Shown: positions 15,721 through 24,161 of the stretch, piece after piece
Position numbering within the stretch: position 1 is the first letter of the stretch
How the letters are laid out: every line of letters begins with the position of its first letter
Assembly: GCA_016871155.1 (NCBI GenBank)
Contig: VFZO01000001.1
Span: forward strand, 32,834 to 96,833
Source: Acidobacteriota bacterium
GTDB lineage: Bacteria; Acidobacteriota; Terriglobia; Bryobacterales; Bryobacteraceae
Length of the DNA: 64,000 nt
Reading direction: 5' to 3'
The notes under the pieces: generated by a model
Databases searched by the model: none
The model's input: only the letters and a program-made list of their open reading frames with translations
What the model was told of the DNA's origin: nothing
Program-made: the position numbers and the translations under genes

Positions 15721-16421
15721 TGAAATCGATCGATTGCCGAACGTTCGCCACGTGGTGCGAGGATTTGGAAGATCGGGAACTGGATCCGGTAATGAAGAGC
15801 GCGCTGGAGGCGCACCGGGCCGATTGCCCGCACTGCGCCGAGGTTGCGCTCCTCACGCAACGGCAGCGCCGGGCGGTGCACTCGCTGCCCCGCCGTAACG
15901 TACCATTGGACCTGGCCGTGGGCCTTCGCGTCGTGGCTTCCAAGGAGTTGGCGCGCCGCCGGGCGCACCGGGACTTCGCCGATCGCGTCGGCGGCTGGCG
16001 TGCGTCGTTCGCCGGTTGGATGCGCGAAATGTGGCGTCCGTTTGGCGTTCCCATGGCCGGCGGCCTCGCCTCGGCCTGTGTGCTGTTCAGCGCTCTAATG
16101 CCGAATTTCGCGCCGCAGGCCGGCACGATTGAGGATGTTCCCGCTGCGTGGTTCCAACAGGCGGAGGTCGGCGCGCTGTCGCCGTTCGGCGTCAACCTGG
16201 ATCAGATTACTCTGGACGTCCGGATCGACTCGACGGGCCGCGTGATCGACTACGAAGTGCCTGCCGGCGAAAACGCCTGGACAAAGAACGCGGCGACCCG
16301 CCGAACAGTGGAAAACAACCTGATCTTTATGCAGTTCGAACCGGCCAAGTTCTTTGGGCAGCCGGCGGGCGATAAGGTGCGGATCACCATTCGCCGCAGC
16401 CAGGTGGACGTAAAGGGTTAA
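15720..16421 (+). CDS. Zinc-finger anti-sigma factor with C-terminal TonB-like domain
   Basis: 233 residues from the ATG that overlaps the sigma factor's TGA (GTG 3 nt earlier is possible). The N-terminus has the anti-sigma ZAS motif pattern: a Cys near residue 14 and HRADCPHC about residues 34-41. One membrane segment follows (MAGGLASACVLFSALMP, about residues 103-119). The extracytoplasmic part (QITLDVRIDSTGRVIDYEVPAG and later DKVRITIRR) resembles a TonB C-terminal-type alpha/beta domain and may sense the signal. It would hold the sigma factor inactive at the membrane. Confidence 0.85.
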   Translation: MKSIDCRTFATWCEDLEDRELDPVMKSALEAHRADCPHCAEVALLTQRQRRAVHSLPRRNVPLDLAVGLRVVASKELARRRAHRDFADRVGGWRASFAGWMREMWRPFGVPMAGGLASACVLFSALMPNFAPQAGTIEDVPAAWFQQAEVGALSPFGVNLDQITLDVRIDSTGRVIDYEVPAGENAWTKNAATRRTVENNLIFMQFEPAKFFGQPAGDKVRITIRRSQVDVKG

Positions 16422-16422
16422 G

Positions 16423-17166
16423 CTGGGCGAACGCTTCGGGCAGCATTTTCTCCGCAGTTCCGCGGTTCTGGAGCGGATCGCGTCGGATGTCTGCGCCGGC
16501 GGTCCGGACACGATCATCGAGATCGGACCGGGCCAGGGTGCGCTCACTGCGTATTTGCTGGATAGCGGGGCGCACGTGCATGCCATCGAAGTCGACCCCC
16601 GCATGGTGGAGGCGTTGGGACGCCGCTTTCCGTCGCACCCGAAGCTGACAGTTCATCAAGGGGATGTCCTGGCCACCGATCTCGCCCAATGGGGGCCGGC
16701 CGCGCTGGCTGGCAATTTGCCCTACTACATTACCTCCCCGATTTTGGACCGGATCTTCGCGGCCGCCCCCGCTCTGCGTTGCGCGACGCTGCTCATCCAG
16801 AAGGAGGTCGCCAGCCGGCTGATCGCCGAGCCCGGGACCCGGGACTACGGTTACCTTTCGGTCACCACCCAGACGCGCGCGCGTGTGTCCCTGCTGATGG
16901 CCGTGCCGCCCGGCGCTTTTCACCCGCCGCCCAAGGTCGATTCCGCCGTGGTTCATCTGGAAATCCTGACGGAAGGTCCCAACCCGGACTTCCTCCGGTT
17001 CGCGGGCCTCGCCTTTGCCCATAAGCGAAAGACTCTGCGGAATAATTTGCGGAGCCACTATCCGGAACTGCCGTGGGACGCTCTTCCGCAGCGCGGCCAG
17101 CGCGCCGAGCAACTCTCAATCCCCGAACTGCGCGCTCTGTGGGAGCAGGCCGGCGGGCTATCCTGA
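16423..17166 (+). CDS. rsmA: 16S rRNA (adenine1518/1519-N6)-dimethyltransferase, apparent CTG start
   Basis: Also known as ksgA. The frame contains all family motifs: FGQHFL near the N-terminus, SAM motif I EIGPGQGALT, IEVDPRMVE, HQGDVLATD, the catalytic GNLPYYITSPIL (NLPY) and the C-terminal PPKVDSAVVHL. The start is the problem: the frame is closed by a stop at 16411, and no ATG, GTG or TTG occurs before motif I; the first in-frame TTG (16555) would delete the SAM site. The only near-cognate codon in the right place is CTG at 16423, giving 247 residues, slightly short for the family. It begins 1 bp after the anti-sigma stop, so coupling or re-initiation may drive it. A sequencing frameshift is the alternative. 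Confidence 0.85.
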   Translation: MGERFGQHFLRSSAVLERIASDVCAGGPDTIIEIGPGQGALTAYLLDSGAHVHAIEVDPRMVEALGRRFPSHPKLTVHQGDVLATDLAQWGPAALAGNLPYYITSPILDRIFAAAPALRCATLLIQKEVASRLIAEPGTRDYGYLSVTTQTRARVSLLMAVPPGAFHPPPKVDSAVVHLEILTEGPNPDFLRFAGLAFAHKRKTLRNNLRSHYPELPWDALPQRGQRAEQLSIPELRALWEQAGGLS

Positions 17167-17175
17167 GAGAGCGAC

Positions 17176-18678
17176 ATGACTCTGCTCGGAATTGGCGGCC
17201 TGGGCCGCAACGCAGCGGTGGCCGCCTCCAAGGACGGTGTCCTGGTGGCGGCGATCGAACAACTGAAGTTAGCGCGCGGCGGTTCGCCGGGACCCCTGCC
17301 GCTGGAGGCGATTGACTCCTGTCTGCAATTCGCGGGCACGCGGCGGGACTCTGTGGATGTGGTGGCGGTGGCCCGTCCTTTCCCGTCGGAGGCGGAACTC
17401 CACCTGGCATTGCGGACGGCATTCCCGAAGGCCAGGATCGTCGTCGCCGACCATCACATGGCCCATGCAGCGGCGGCTTACTACCTTTCGCCCTACGAAT
17501 CGGCCACGGTGCTGACGCTCGATAATCAGGGCGATTTCTGCTGCGGAGCGCGGTGGCGGGCCGAAGGCAACACGCTGCGGATCGAGCGCGAATCGTACTA
17601 TCCGGACTCGGTAGGGGCGCTGTATTCGCAAGTCACCTCGCAGCTCGGATTTCAAGGCGGCGGCGATGAGCAAAAAGTGCAGTGGCTTTCCGCCGGCGGG
17701 ACGCCGAAGCATGCCGAGCTGTTCGCGAAGATTCTGCCGGTGGAGGGCGACTGGTATGGGCGTCGGCGTTTGGGCTCCTATCCTATGCTCGACGGCGCCA
17801 ACCGGGCCGACGTGGCGGCGTCCATTCAAAAAGCCGTGGAAGACCTGGCCGCGCACGTTGCGGGGCAAGGCGTGAACTTGTGCCTTGGCGGCGGGCTGTT
17901 TCTGAATGCGCTGCTGGTCGCGTCGTTAGAGCGCTCCGGGCGATTCCAAAACGTCTTCGTGCAACCCGCCGCCGGAAACGCCGGAACGGCGTTTGGCGCG
18001 CTCTGCGCCGCCTGGCACCAGACGCTAGGGCAGACGCGCCGTATGCCGGCCGGCAATCTCTGTCTGGGCCCGGAGTTTCAGAACGAGGAGATCAAACGGG
18101 TTTTTGAGAACTGTAAGCTGCGGTTTCAAACGCTGCTGACAACCGATGCGATTCTCGACACGACGATCGATCAACTCCGCCGCGACCGCATTGTCGCCTG
18201 GATGCAGGGCCGCATGGAGTTTGGCCCGCGGGCGCTGGGGAATCGCAGCATCCTCGCCAGTCCGGTGAACCCGTACTCGACCGAAAACCTCAACGTCTTT
18301 ATCAAGCACCGCGAGCCCTATCGAAAGTTCGCCGCGTCGGTCCCGGCCGAACTGGCGGGCGAGTATTTCGAAGTCGGTCCGAACGCCCGCTACCTGGCCA
18401 CGGTGGGCCGCGTGCGCGACGCCTACCTGGACCGGTTCGCCTCGGCCGTCCTGGGCGACGGACTGGTGCGCGTGCATACCGTCTCGGAATCCGACCATCC
18501 GCTCTACTGGCGGCTGCTGCACAAAGCGGCGGGCGCTTTCGGAATGCCGGTTCTTTTCAACACCAGCTTCAATCTGTTCGGCGACCCGCTCGTCTGCACG
18601 CCCAGGGACGCTGTCCGCAGCTTTTATTCGGCCGGAATCGACGCGCTGGTCGCCGGACACTTCTTCGTTGAAAAGTAA
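17176..18678 (+). CDS. NodU/TobZ-family carbamoyltransferase
   Basis: 500 residues, 9 bp after rsmA. The N-terminal Kae1/YrdC-like ASKHA part shows the metal/catalytic histidines in VVADHHMAHAAAAYY, followed by VLTLDNQGDFCCG. Further on are LCLGGGLFLNALL and the carbamoyl-phosphate signature QGRMEFGPRALGNRSILA with FIKHREPYRKFA. The C-terminal domain ends with VLFNTSFNLFGDPLVCTP. The family transfers a carbamoyl group to sugars or antibiotics, or makes carbamoyl-adenylate intermediates. No acceptor pathway is visible next to it, so the substrate is unknown. It is somewhat shorter than TobZ (about 570 residues). Confidence 0.9.
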   Translation: MTLLGIGGLGRNAAVAASKDGVLVAAIEQLKLARGGSPGPLPLEAIDSCLQFAGTRRDSVDVVAVARPFPSEAELHLALRTAFPKARIVVADHHMAHAAAAYYLSPYESATVLTLDNQGDFCCGARWRAEGNTLRIERESYYPDSVGALYSQVTSQLGFQGGGDEQKVQWLSAGGTPKHAELFAKILPVEGDWYGRRRLGSYPMLDGANRADVAASIQKAVEDLAAHVAGQGVNLCLGGGLFLNALLVASLERSGRFQNVFVQPAAGNAGTAFGALCAAWHQTLGQTRRMPAGNLCLGPEFQNEEIKRVFENCKLRFQTLLTTDAILDTTIDQLRRDRIVAWMQGRMEFGPRALGNRSILASPVNPYSTENLNVFIKHREPYRKFAASVPAELAGEYFEVGPNARYLATVGRVRDAYLDRFASAVLGDGLVRVHTVSESDHPLYWRLLHKAAGAFGMPVLFNTSFNLFGDPLVCTPRDAVRSFYSAGIDALVAGHFFVEK

Positions 18679-18688
18679 TCCTTGAATC

Positions 18689-18727
18689 AAAGAACTTCTT
18701 GACGAGAAGTACTTTTAGTCGTAAAGT
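18689..18727 (+). promoter_or_regulatory. Promoter with overlapping operator-like inverted repeat, leaderless
   Basis: TTGACG (18699-18704), exactly 17 nt, TAAAGT (18722-18727), and the ATG of the metallophosphoesterase 6 nt further on without a Shine-Dalgarno. The -35 box is wrapped by an inverted repeat, AAAGAACTTCT (18689-18699) and AGAAGTACTTT (18705-18715), with one mismatch and a 5-nt centre. A repressor bound here would block the -35. Confidence 0.5.
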
Positions 18728-18733
18728 TACAGT

Positions 18734-19546
18734 ATGACGGTCAGCCGCAGACTCTTTGCCGGGCAGCTTCTCGCGGCGGGCTCCACGGCCTTGTACGGAC
18801 GATATGTCGAGCCGCTCTGGTTCGACCTGACGTTCACGCGGATCCGCCTTCCTGGCGCGCCGGTGCGGCGCATCCTGCACATCTCCGACCTGCACGTGGG
18901 CGACGGAACGCCCGCGGCGGCACTCACGCAGGCAGTCGTGATGGGTCTTGCCACGCGCCCGGATGTGATCTGCCTGACCGGCGACTTTGTTTCCTCGACT
19001 ATCGGTTTCGATACACCCGCTCTGCGGCGGATCCTGCGCTTGTGCGCGGATACGGCGCCGTCGCTTGCAGTCATGGGCAATCACGACGGCGGCGCCTGGC
19101 TCCGCCGGCACGGCGCGCACGGCACCTCTCGAATCATCCGGGACCTGGTGCAGGAATCCGGCGTGGAGGTGCTGCACAATGCGTCGACGGCTGTGGCCGG
19201 CCTCCGCTTCACCGGCGTGGCCGACCTGTGGTCCGGCGAGTTCCGGCCGGAGCAGGCCTTCTTTCCGGATCGGGGTCCGAACATCCTGCTTTGTCACAAC
19301 CCTGACGGGAAGGACCGGCTGCGCGGCTATCCGTGGGACCTGATGCTCAGCGGCCACACGCATGGCGGCCAAGTAAGGCTGGGACTGGTGCCCGCCGTCT
19401 GGGCACCAGTACGTGACCGGCGATATCTGGCCGGACTCCATGAGTGGGAGGGGCGCCAGTTGTTTATCACCCGAGGCGCGGGTTCACCGAAACATTTGCG
19501 TTTCGGCTGCCGCCCGGAGGTCTCGGTGTTGGAGATTGCGGGTTAG
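18734..19546 (+). CDS. Tat-exported metallophosphoesterase (YkuE-like)
   Basis: 270 residues. The N-terminus TVSRRLFAGQLLAAGSTAL is a twin-arginine signal. All calcineurin-like metal motifs follow in order: HISDLHVGD (about 49-57), LTGDFVSS, VMGNHDGGAW, LLCHNPDG and LSGHTHGGQVRLG. YkuE-type enzymes act on phosphoesters at the cell envelope; in UDP-diacylglucosamine hydrolases the same fold acts in lipid A synthesis, but the Tat signal favours an exported role here. It has its own promoter. Confidence 0.92.
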   Translation: MTVSRRLFAGQLLAAGSTALYGRYVEPLWFDLTFTRIRLPGAPVRRILHISDLHVGDGTPAAALTQAVVMGLATRPDVICLTGDFVSSTIGFDTPALRRILRLCADTAPSLAVMGNHDGGAWLRRHGAHGTSRIIRDLVQESGVEVLHNASTAVAGLRFTGVADLWSGEFRPEQAFFPDRGPNILLCHNPDGKDRLRGYPWDLMLSGHTHGGQVRLGLVPAVWAPVRDRRYLAGLHEWEGRQLFITRGAGSPKHLRFGCRPEVSVLEIAG

Positions 19547-19564
19547 AATTGGCTGACAGGACTT

Positions 19565-20869
19565 ATGCGCCTAACCCACATTCCGCTATTCACTTTGTTT
19601 GGAGCCGTTCTTTTCTCAGCCGCCGCGCCATCGCCGACTTTTCATCGGGACGTTGAGCCCATTTTCCAGCGGAAGTGCCAGAGTTGCCATCGGCCCGGCG
19701 AGGCTGCGCCGTTCGCATTGTTGACGTACGACGAAACCAAGCCCTGGGCCAAGGCGATACGCCAGGCGGTAAGCCAACGCAAGATGCCGCCGTGGCACGC
19801 CGACCCTCACGTGGGCAAATTTTCGAATGACCGTTCTTTGACCGACGAGGAATCCAAGACCGTGATCGCCTGGGTTGACGGGGGTGCGCCTCGCGGCGAC
19901 GCCAAACAGGCGCCGAAGGCCTTGGCGTGGCCGCAGGGTTGGACGATCGGGAAACCGGACGCGACTTTCGAAATGCCGGACTTTGAGGTGCCGGCAACGG
20001 GAATTCTCGATTATCAATGGGTCAAGATCCCGACGGGCTTTACCGAAGACAAGTGGGTCCAGGCCGTCGAGTGCCGTCCGGGTGACGCGGCCCGCCAGGT
20101 TGTCCATCACGTCGTAGCGGTGTGGCGGCGGCCGGATTCGCCTTGGATGAAGGATCTTGCGCCGGGAACCTTCGTTTCGAAAGGGCCAGGTGCGGGTGAA
20201 TTAGGCATGTCCGACGGCCTTCTTGCCGACTACGTTCCAGGGATGCCCGGTCTCATATTCCCAGCGGGAAAGGCCATGCTACTGCCGGCCGGCGCCGATA
20301 TCCTGTTGCAAATTCACTACACTCCGGCGGGCAAGGCGGTTAAGGATCGCTCCAAGGTCGCACTGGTATTTGCCAAGGAGCCGCCGGCCGAGTCCGTCTT
20401 GAATCTGGTTGTCGCCAATGGCAGGATTCGGATTCCGCCCGGCGATCCAAATTACCGCCTGGATGCCTCGGTGACGTTTAACACACCGGTCAAGCTTCTC
20501 GCGATTAACCCGCATATGCATCTTCGAGGCAAGGCGTTTGCAGTGCAGGCCACGCTTCCGGACAAGACGACGCAGCGATTGCTCCACGTGCCGAAGTACG
20601 ATTTCAACTGGCAGACGACGTACGAGACCGGCGAGTTGCACTTCCCCGAGGGCACCCGGCTGGAGGCCTCGGCCTGGTTCGATAACTCGCCGAACAATCC
20701 ATGGAATCCAGATCCGAAAGCCGAAGTCACGTTCGGTGATCAGACAACGGACGAGATGATGGTGATGTTTACCCACATTGCCATTCCGCGCACCTTTGAC
20801 AGGAGGAAGTTATTGCGCCGTGCGGCGGATTCCTACGACCGGCCGACCGCACCGGTACCCGCGCCTTAG
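19565..20869 (+). CDS. Secreted cytochrome c / copper type II monooxygenase-like protein
   Basis: 434 residues with a signal peptide (LFTLFGAVLFSAAAPS). A haem motif CQSCH (residues 38-42) with the downstream MPPWH ligand region forms an N-terminal cytochrome c domain of about 100 residues. The remainder matches the copper type II, ascorbate-dependent (PHM/DBM-like) twin-cupin layout: VVHHVVAVW, LLQIHYTP, INPHMHLRG, GELHFPEGT and a late MMVMFTH, which supply His/Met copper ligands. The fusion suggests that the cytochrome feeds electrons to the copper sites instead of ascorbate; this is inference. A short AGGA precedes the ATG. Confidence 0.85.
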   Translation: MRLTHIPLFTLFGAVLFSAAAPSPTFHRDVEPIFQRKCQSCHRPGEAAPFALLTYDETKPWAKAIRQAVSQRKMPPWHADPHVGKFSNDRSLTDEESKTVIAWVDGGAPRGDAKQAPKALAWPQGWTIGKPDATFEMPDFEVPATGILDYQWVKIPTGFTEDKWVQAVECRPGDAARQVVHHVVAVWRRPDSPWMKDLAPGTFVSKGPGAGELGMSDGLLADYVPGMPGLIFPAGKAMLLPAGADILLQIHYTPAGKAVKDRSKVALVFAKEPPAESVLNLVVANGRIRIPPGDPNYRLDASVTFNTPVKLLAINPHMHLRGKAFAVQATLPDKTTQRLLHVPKYDFNWQTTYETGELHFPEGTRLEASAWFDNSPNNPWNPDPKAEVTFGDQTTDEMMVMFTHIAIPRTFDRRKLLRRAADSYDRPTAPVPAP

Positions 20870-20933
20870 GGACGCCAAAATCGCGAGGCCTGTGTGGGAC
20901 GGCGCGGCCAAGGCCGCCGGCCTAAGCTCTAAC

Positions 20934-22352
20934 CTACCTGACGTTGGCCATCTCGGCGCTGTAGCCGAACAGGTGTTTGTCCCGGATGCGCTCGGCGACT
21001 GCCGGGGGCACATAACGTTCCCAGGATTTGTCGCCGGTCTGAATCCGGTACAGAATCTCGGCGGGCATTACGGGCAGGTCCTCGGCGTCAAACGCCGGGA
21101 GCGCGAAGATGCGCTTGTTTTCGAGCAAGTGGCCGTACAGGTGGCGCAGATGGGGCTCGACCTCGAGTTGGTCCGCCATTCGCGGGGCGTTCGCGACGGC
21201 ATCCCACATCGGATAGGCGTATAGATCGGTGTCGCCGCGCAGGACCAGGGCCAGCCCTTCCAAAATCCCGCCCGGGAGTTCCTTGTAGTACTGCTCCTGA
21301 AAAACGCTTCGCAACGTGCCCAGGCCCATCACGTAGCCGACGGGCAGTTTCGTATAGCGCCGCAGGTACGGCGTCAGATGATACGACGTAGAAAAATTGG
21401 AGATCATCACCGGGTGGCCCAATGCGCCGAGCAAGTCGACGCGGGCGAGAAAGTCGGCGTGGTCCAGTTCATCCTCGGACATGAGATTTTTCAAGCTCAT
21501 CTCCATGAGCACGGCAAGCTTGCTTTCGTCCACTCCCTTTTCGGCGATCATCCGCTCACCGGCGCAGTACAGCATATCGAGCGTGACGTTGGTCACAGGG
21601 CGGAAGCGCCCGCGTTGCAGCAGCACCGGACGGCCGAAGAGAACCTCCGCAGGCTCGATCGCCTCCCCTTGCGCGGTAAACAAAGCCGCATCGGTCAGCC
21701 CCTGTGCCACCAATTGCAGACTCATCAGGCGATTATCGACACCGGCGAAGGCGGGTCCGGAGAACTTGATCATGTCCACTTCGATGCGAACGCGGCTAAG
21801 GCCGTCCATCAACGAGGCGATCAACTCCTCGGGCTTCTCGTTCAAGTAAAACGCACCGTAGATGAGGTTCACGCCCAGGATTCCGATCACCTCCTGCTCG
21901 CGCAGCGTAACCGGATCGAAGGGGCGCACGTGGATCAGAATCTCCGACGGTTCGGCGCGCGGTGCATTTTGAAAACGAATCCCGAGCCAGCCGTGGCCGG
22001 TGCCCGGCTGCGACCGCCGGTTGGTCGCGACCGTATCGGCGAAGGCGAAAAACTTCGTCTTCTCGCCGCGGGCTTCATCCAGACGTTCCTGTAACAACCG
22101 GTACTCATGATTCAGCATCGCCTGCAGCCGCTGCCGGCTGACATAGCGCTGCGAGGGCCCGTAGATGGCGTCGGACACCACCATGTCGTAGGCCGACATC
22201 GCTTTGGCTACGGTGCCGGAGGACCGCCCGCTGCGAAAGAACCAGGCGACCACTTCCTGCGCCGCGCCAATCTCGGCGAAAGCGCCGTAGGTGGTCGGGT
22301 CCTGATTCAAATAGGCGGCTTTTTCGTGTGTGCTGATGACTTCCCTGTCCAT
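20934..22352 (-). CDS. Conserved cytoplasmic protein of unknown function
   Basis: 472 residues, soluble, no signal peptide. I recognise the overall sequence as a broadly conserved bacterial family (openings such as EKAAYLNQDPTTYGAFAEIGAAQEVVAWFFR, then ISAYDM-like, GPSQRYVSRQRL, FFAFADTVATN, GWLGIRFQ, ILGVNLIYGAFY) but not its function; annotations in databases are inconsistent. DADFLARVDLLGALGHPVMISNF and a late GGILEGLALVLRGDTDLYAYP are further conserved blocks. No known catalytic signature is evident. It is flanked by convergent and unrelated genes. The Asp/Glu-rich motifs suggest an enzyme. Confidence 0.7.
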   Translation of the reverse strand: MDREVISTHEKAAYLNQDPTTYGAFAEIGAAQEVVAWFFRSGRSSGTVAKAMSAYDMVVSDAIYGPSQRYVSRQRLQAMLNHEYRLLQERLDEARGEKTKFFAFADTVATNRRSQPGTGHGWLGIRFQNAPRAEPSEILIHVRPFDPVTLREQEVIGILGVNLIYGAFYLNEKPEELIASLMDGLSRVRIEVDMIKFSGPAFAGVDNRLMSLQLVAQGLTDAALFTAQGEAIEPAEVLFGRPVLLQRGRFRPVTNVTLDMLYCAGERMIAEKGVDESKLAVLMEMSLKNLMSEDELDHADFLARVDLLGALGHPVMISNFSTSYHLTPYLRRYTKLPVGYVMGLGTLRSVFQEQYYKELPGGILEGLALVLRGDTDLYAYPMWDAVANAPRMADQLEVEPHLRHLYGHLLENKRIFALPAFDAEDLPVMPAEILYRIQTGDKSWERYVPPAVAERIRDKHLFGYSAEMANVR

Positions 22353-22413
22353 ACGACTATCTACCTATTGTCTCTATCGGCAGGCGCTTCGGGTTGTATT
22401 CATTTTCTTCACG

Positions 22414-23440
22414 TTAATCCGCACGGCGAATTGCCTCCCAAATCGCCCCGCCCACCGGTACCGAAACCAGCCAGAGTACCGTGACCCCGCCCACCACCAG
22501 CCAGCGCGCCCCCCCCGGTGGCGCTGCCGACTGCGAATATGGCGATCGCCTGCACCACGCCGTCCGGCATCAAGACACCCGACGTAAACCGCCAAGCCTT
22601 CTGCGGGATCCAGGTTGTCACCGAACGGTACCGGCCGGTCACCAGCGCCGCCAGGCCGGTAGCGGCGCCGGCGGCCGCATCCAACGGGAGCGTCAGCAGC
22701 AGCACCAGCGCCAGGAACGCCAGATCCTTGGCTAGCAGCACGCGCCAGCCGCGAATAGGGAAAAGAGAATACCGATCGGCGCCCGCGCCATCGATCGAGA
22801 GCATCAACTGGGTCTGCGTACTGAGGGCCAAGGTCACCATGGCCGCCAGCATCGGCCGCGCGTTCGCATCCAGCGGCGGACCGAGAAATCCATACGCACC
22901 GGCGGTCGCGGCCAGCGCGAGCGCGAAGTACAGGTCCATCGTCCGCGCGGTGGTCCGCCAATGCAGCCGCACAATGGCGCCCATGGCCCCTGGCGGCCGG
23001 GGAATTTGCCGGAGCAATGCCCCGCCGCCCACGCGCCCCGCCGCCCGCCCGGCCCTGGACAGAAGGGCCACGCCGGCCAGCGCCCCCAGCATTCCGGCAG
23101 CGCCTTGCCAGCCGCTCCAATACAACCCCAACGCGCCCAGCCACACGAACGGGCTGGCCAACCAGGCGGCGGCGCGGATCAGGCTCCATTCGGCCCCGGC
23201 GAGCGGCCAAAGCAGCCTTCGTTCCGGCGGCGCCTTTGCCAGAGGGTCCGTCGCCATCGGGAAGAGTACGACGGCCGCCAGCAGCAGCGCCAGGAAGTAG
23301 CCGCTTTCCGGCTGTTGGAACAGCAGCAACAGGAAGAGGCTGAAGTTCTGGCCCGTGATCGATGCGTAGCCCTTCACCTCGCGCGAGGCCGCCACCCAGA
23401 TGGCCCGGAGGACGGCGATTACCGGCCCTGGTCGAACCAT
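22414..23440 (-). CDS. ABC transporter permease with a frameshift at a G8 run
   Basis: From ATG 23440 the protein is a polytopic membrane protein (hydrophobic segments around FFLALLLAAVVLFP, PFVWLGALGLYWSGW, FALALAATAGAYGFLG, AFLALVLLLTLPLDA). Its frame continues past a run of eight G on the minus strand (22516-22509) into a Gly/Arg-rich low-complexity tail ending at 22409. If one G is removed, the frame instead yields a final hydrophobic helix (RWLVVGGVTVLWLVSVPVGG) and ends at the TAA at 22414, giving about 341 residues. That product is clearly the natural one. The start overlaps the ATPase stop by 22 bp. Sequencing error, phase variation or slippage are all possible. Confidence 0.75.
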
Positions 23441-24129
23441 TCGAAGCCCTCCGCCTCCACTGCCTCGAAGTACTGGGATTCGACCGGGCCGGGCAGGTCG
23501 CGGATGGGGGAATCGAGCACGATACGGCCGCCGCGCAGGATCAAAATCTGATCGGCCACGCAGTCCACCAACGAAAGAATGTGCGAAGTCAGAAAGATCG
23601 TGACGCCGCGCGCGGCCAAGGCGCGCAGCGCGCCCCGGAGGGTCTGCGTCGTAACGGGATCCAGCCCCTCGAACGGTTCGTCCAGAAACAGAACCTTCGG
23701 GTTCGTCAGCAGCGCCATAGCCAAGGCGGTCTTCTTCCGCATTCCGTACGAACACTGATTAATAAACGTATCCCGCGCTTCCAGCAGGCCCAACCGCCGG
23801 AGCAGCGGCTCAGAGTGACCGGGCGTCTCGTGCACGGCCGCCGTTAGGTCCAAATGCTCTTGAATCGTAAGGCCATCGAACAACGCCATGTTCTCCGGCA
23901 GGACGCCGGACACCGCGCGCGCCTCCCGCGTTCCGATGGGCAAGCCGGCGACGGTAGCGTTGCCTGCGGTGGGCGGCAGCAGCCCGGTCAGCATCTTCAC
24001 GAGCGTCGATTTCCCCGCGCCGTTTGGCCCCAAAAGCGCGCACACCGAGCCGCTAGCTGTTTGGAATGTGGCCGAGTCCACGGCGTTGAATTCTCCGAAC
24101 CGCTTCGTAAGTCCATCGCAAACGATCAT
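23419..24129 (-). CDS. ABC transporter ATP-binding protein
   Basis: 236 residues. Walker A LLGPNGAGKST, Q-loop region SGVLPENMALFDGLT, a degenerate signature CSYGMRKKTALAMALL in place of LSGGQ, Walker B VLFLDEPFEGLDP and the H-loop SH in IFLTSHILSL. This is the exporter type (ABC-2-like) with a separate membrane protein, encoded directly downstream. The substrate is unknown. It is divergent from a TonB-type receptor over only 32 bp. Confidence 0.93.
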   Translation of the reverse strand: MIVCDGLTKRFGEFNAVDSATFQTASGSVCALLGPNGAGKSTLVKMLTGLLPPTAGNATVAGLPIGTREARAVSGVLPENMALFDGLTIQEHLDLTAAVHETPGHSEPLLRRLGLLEARDTFINQCSYGMRKKTALAMALLTNPKVLFLDEPFEGLDPVTTQTLRGALRALAARGVTIFLTSHILSLVDCVADQILILRGGRIVLDSPIRDLPGPVESQYFEAVEAEGFEWFDQGR

Positions 24130-24161
24130 GAATCCAGTATGATTGCCTCACAAGGGCTCCC

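Noticed and set aside
20870-20933. GC-rich stem between the copper oxidase and the conserved unknown gene as terminator
   Set aside because: Imperfect stem and no T-run.
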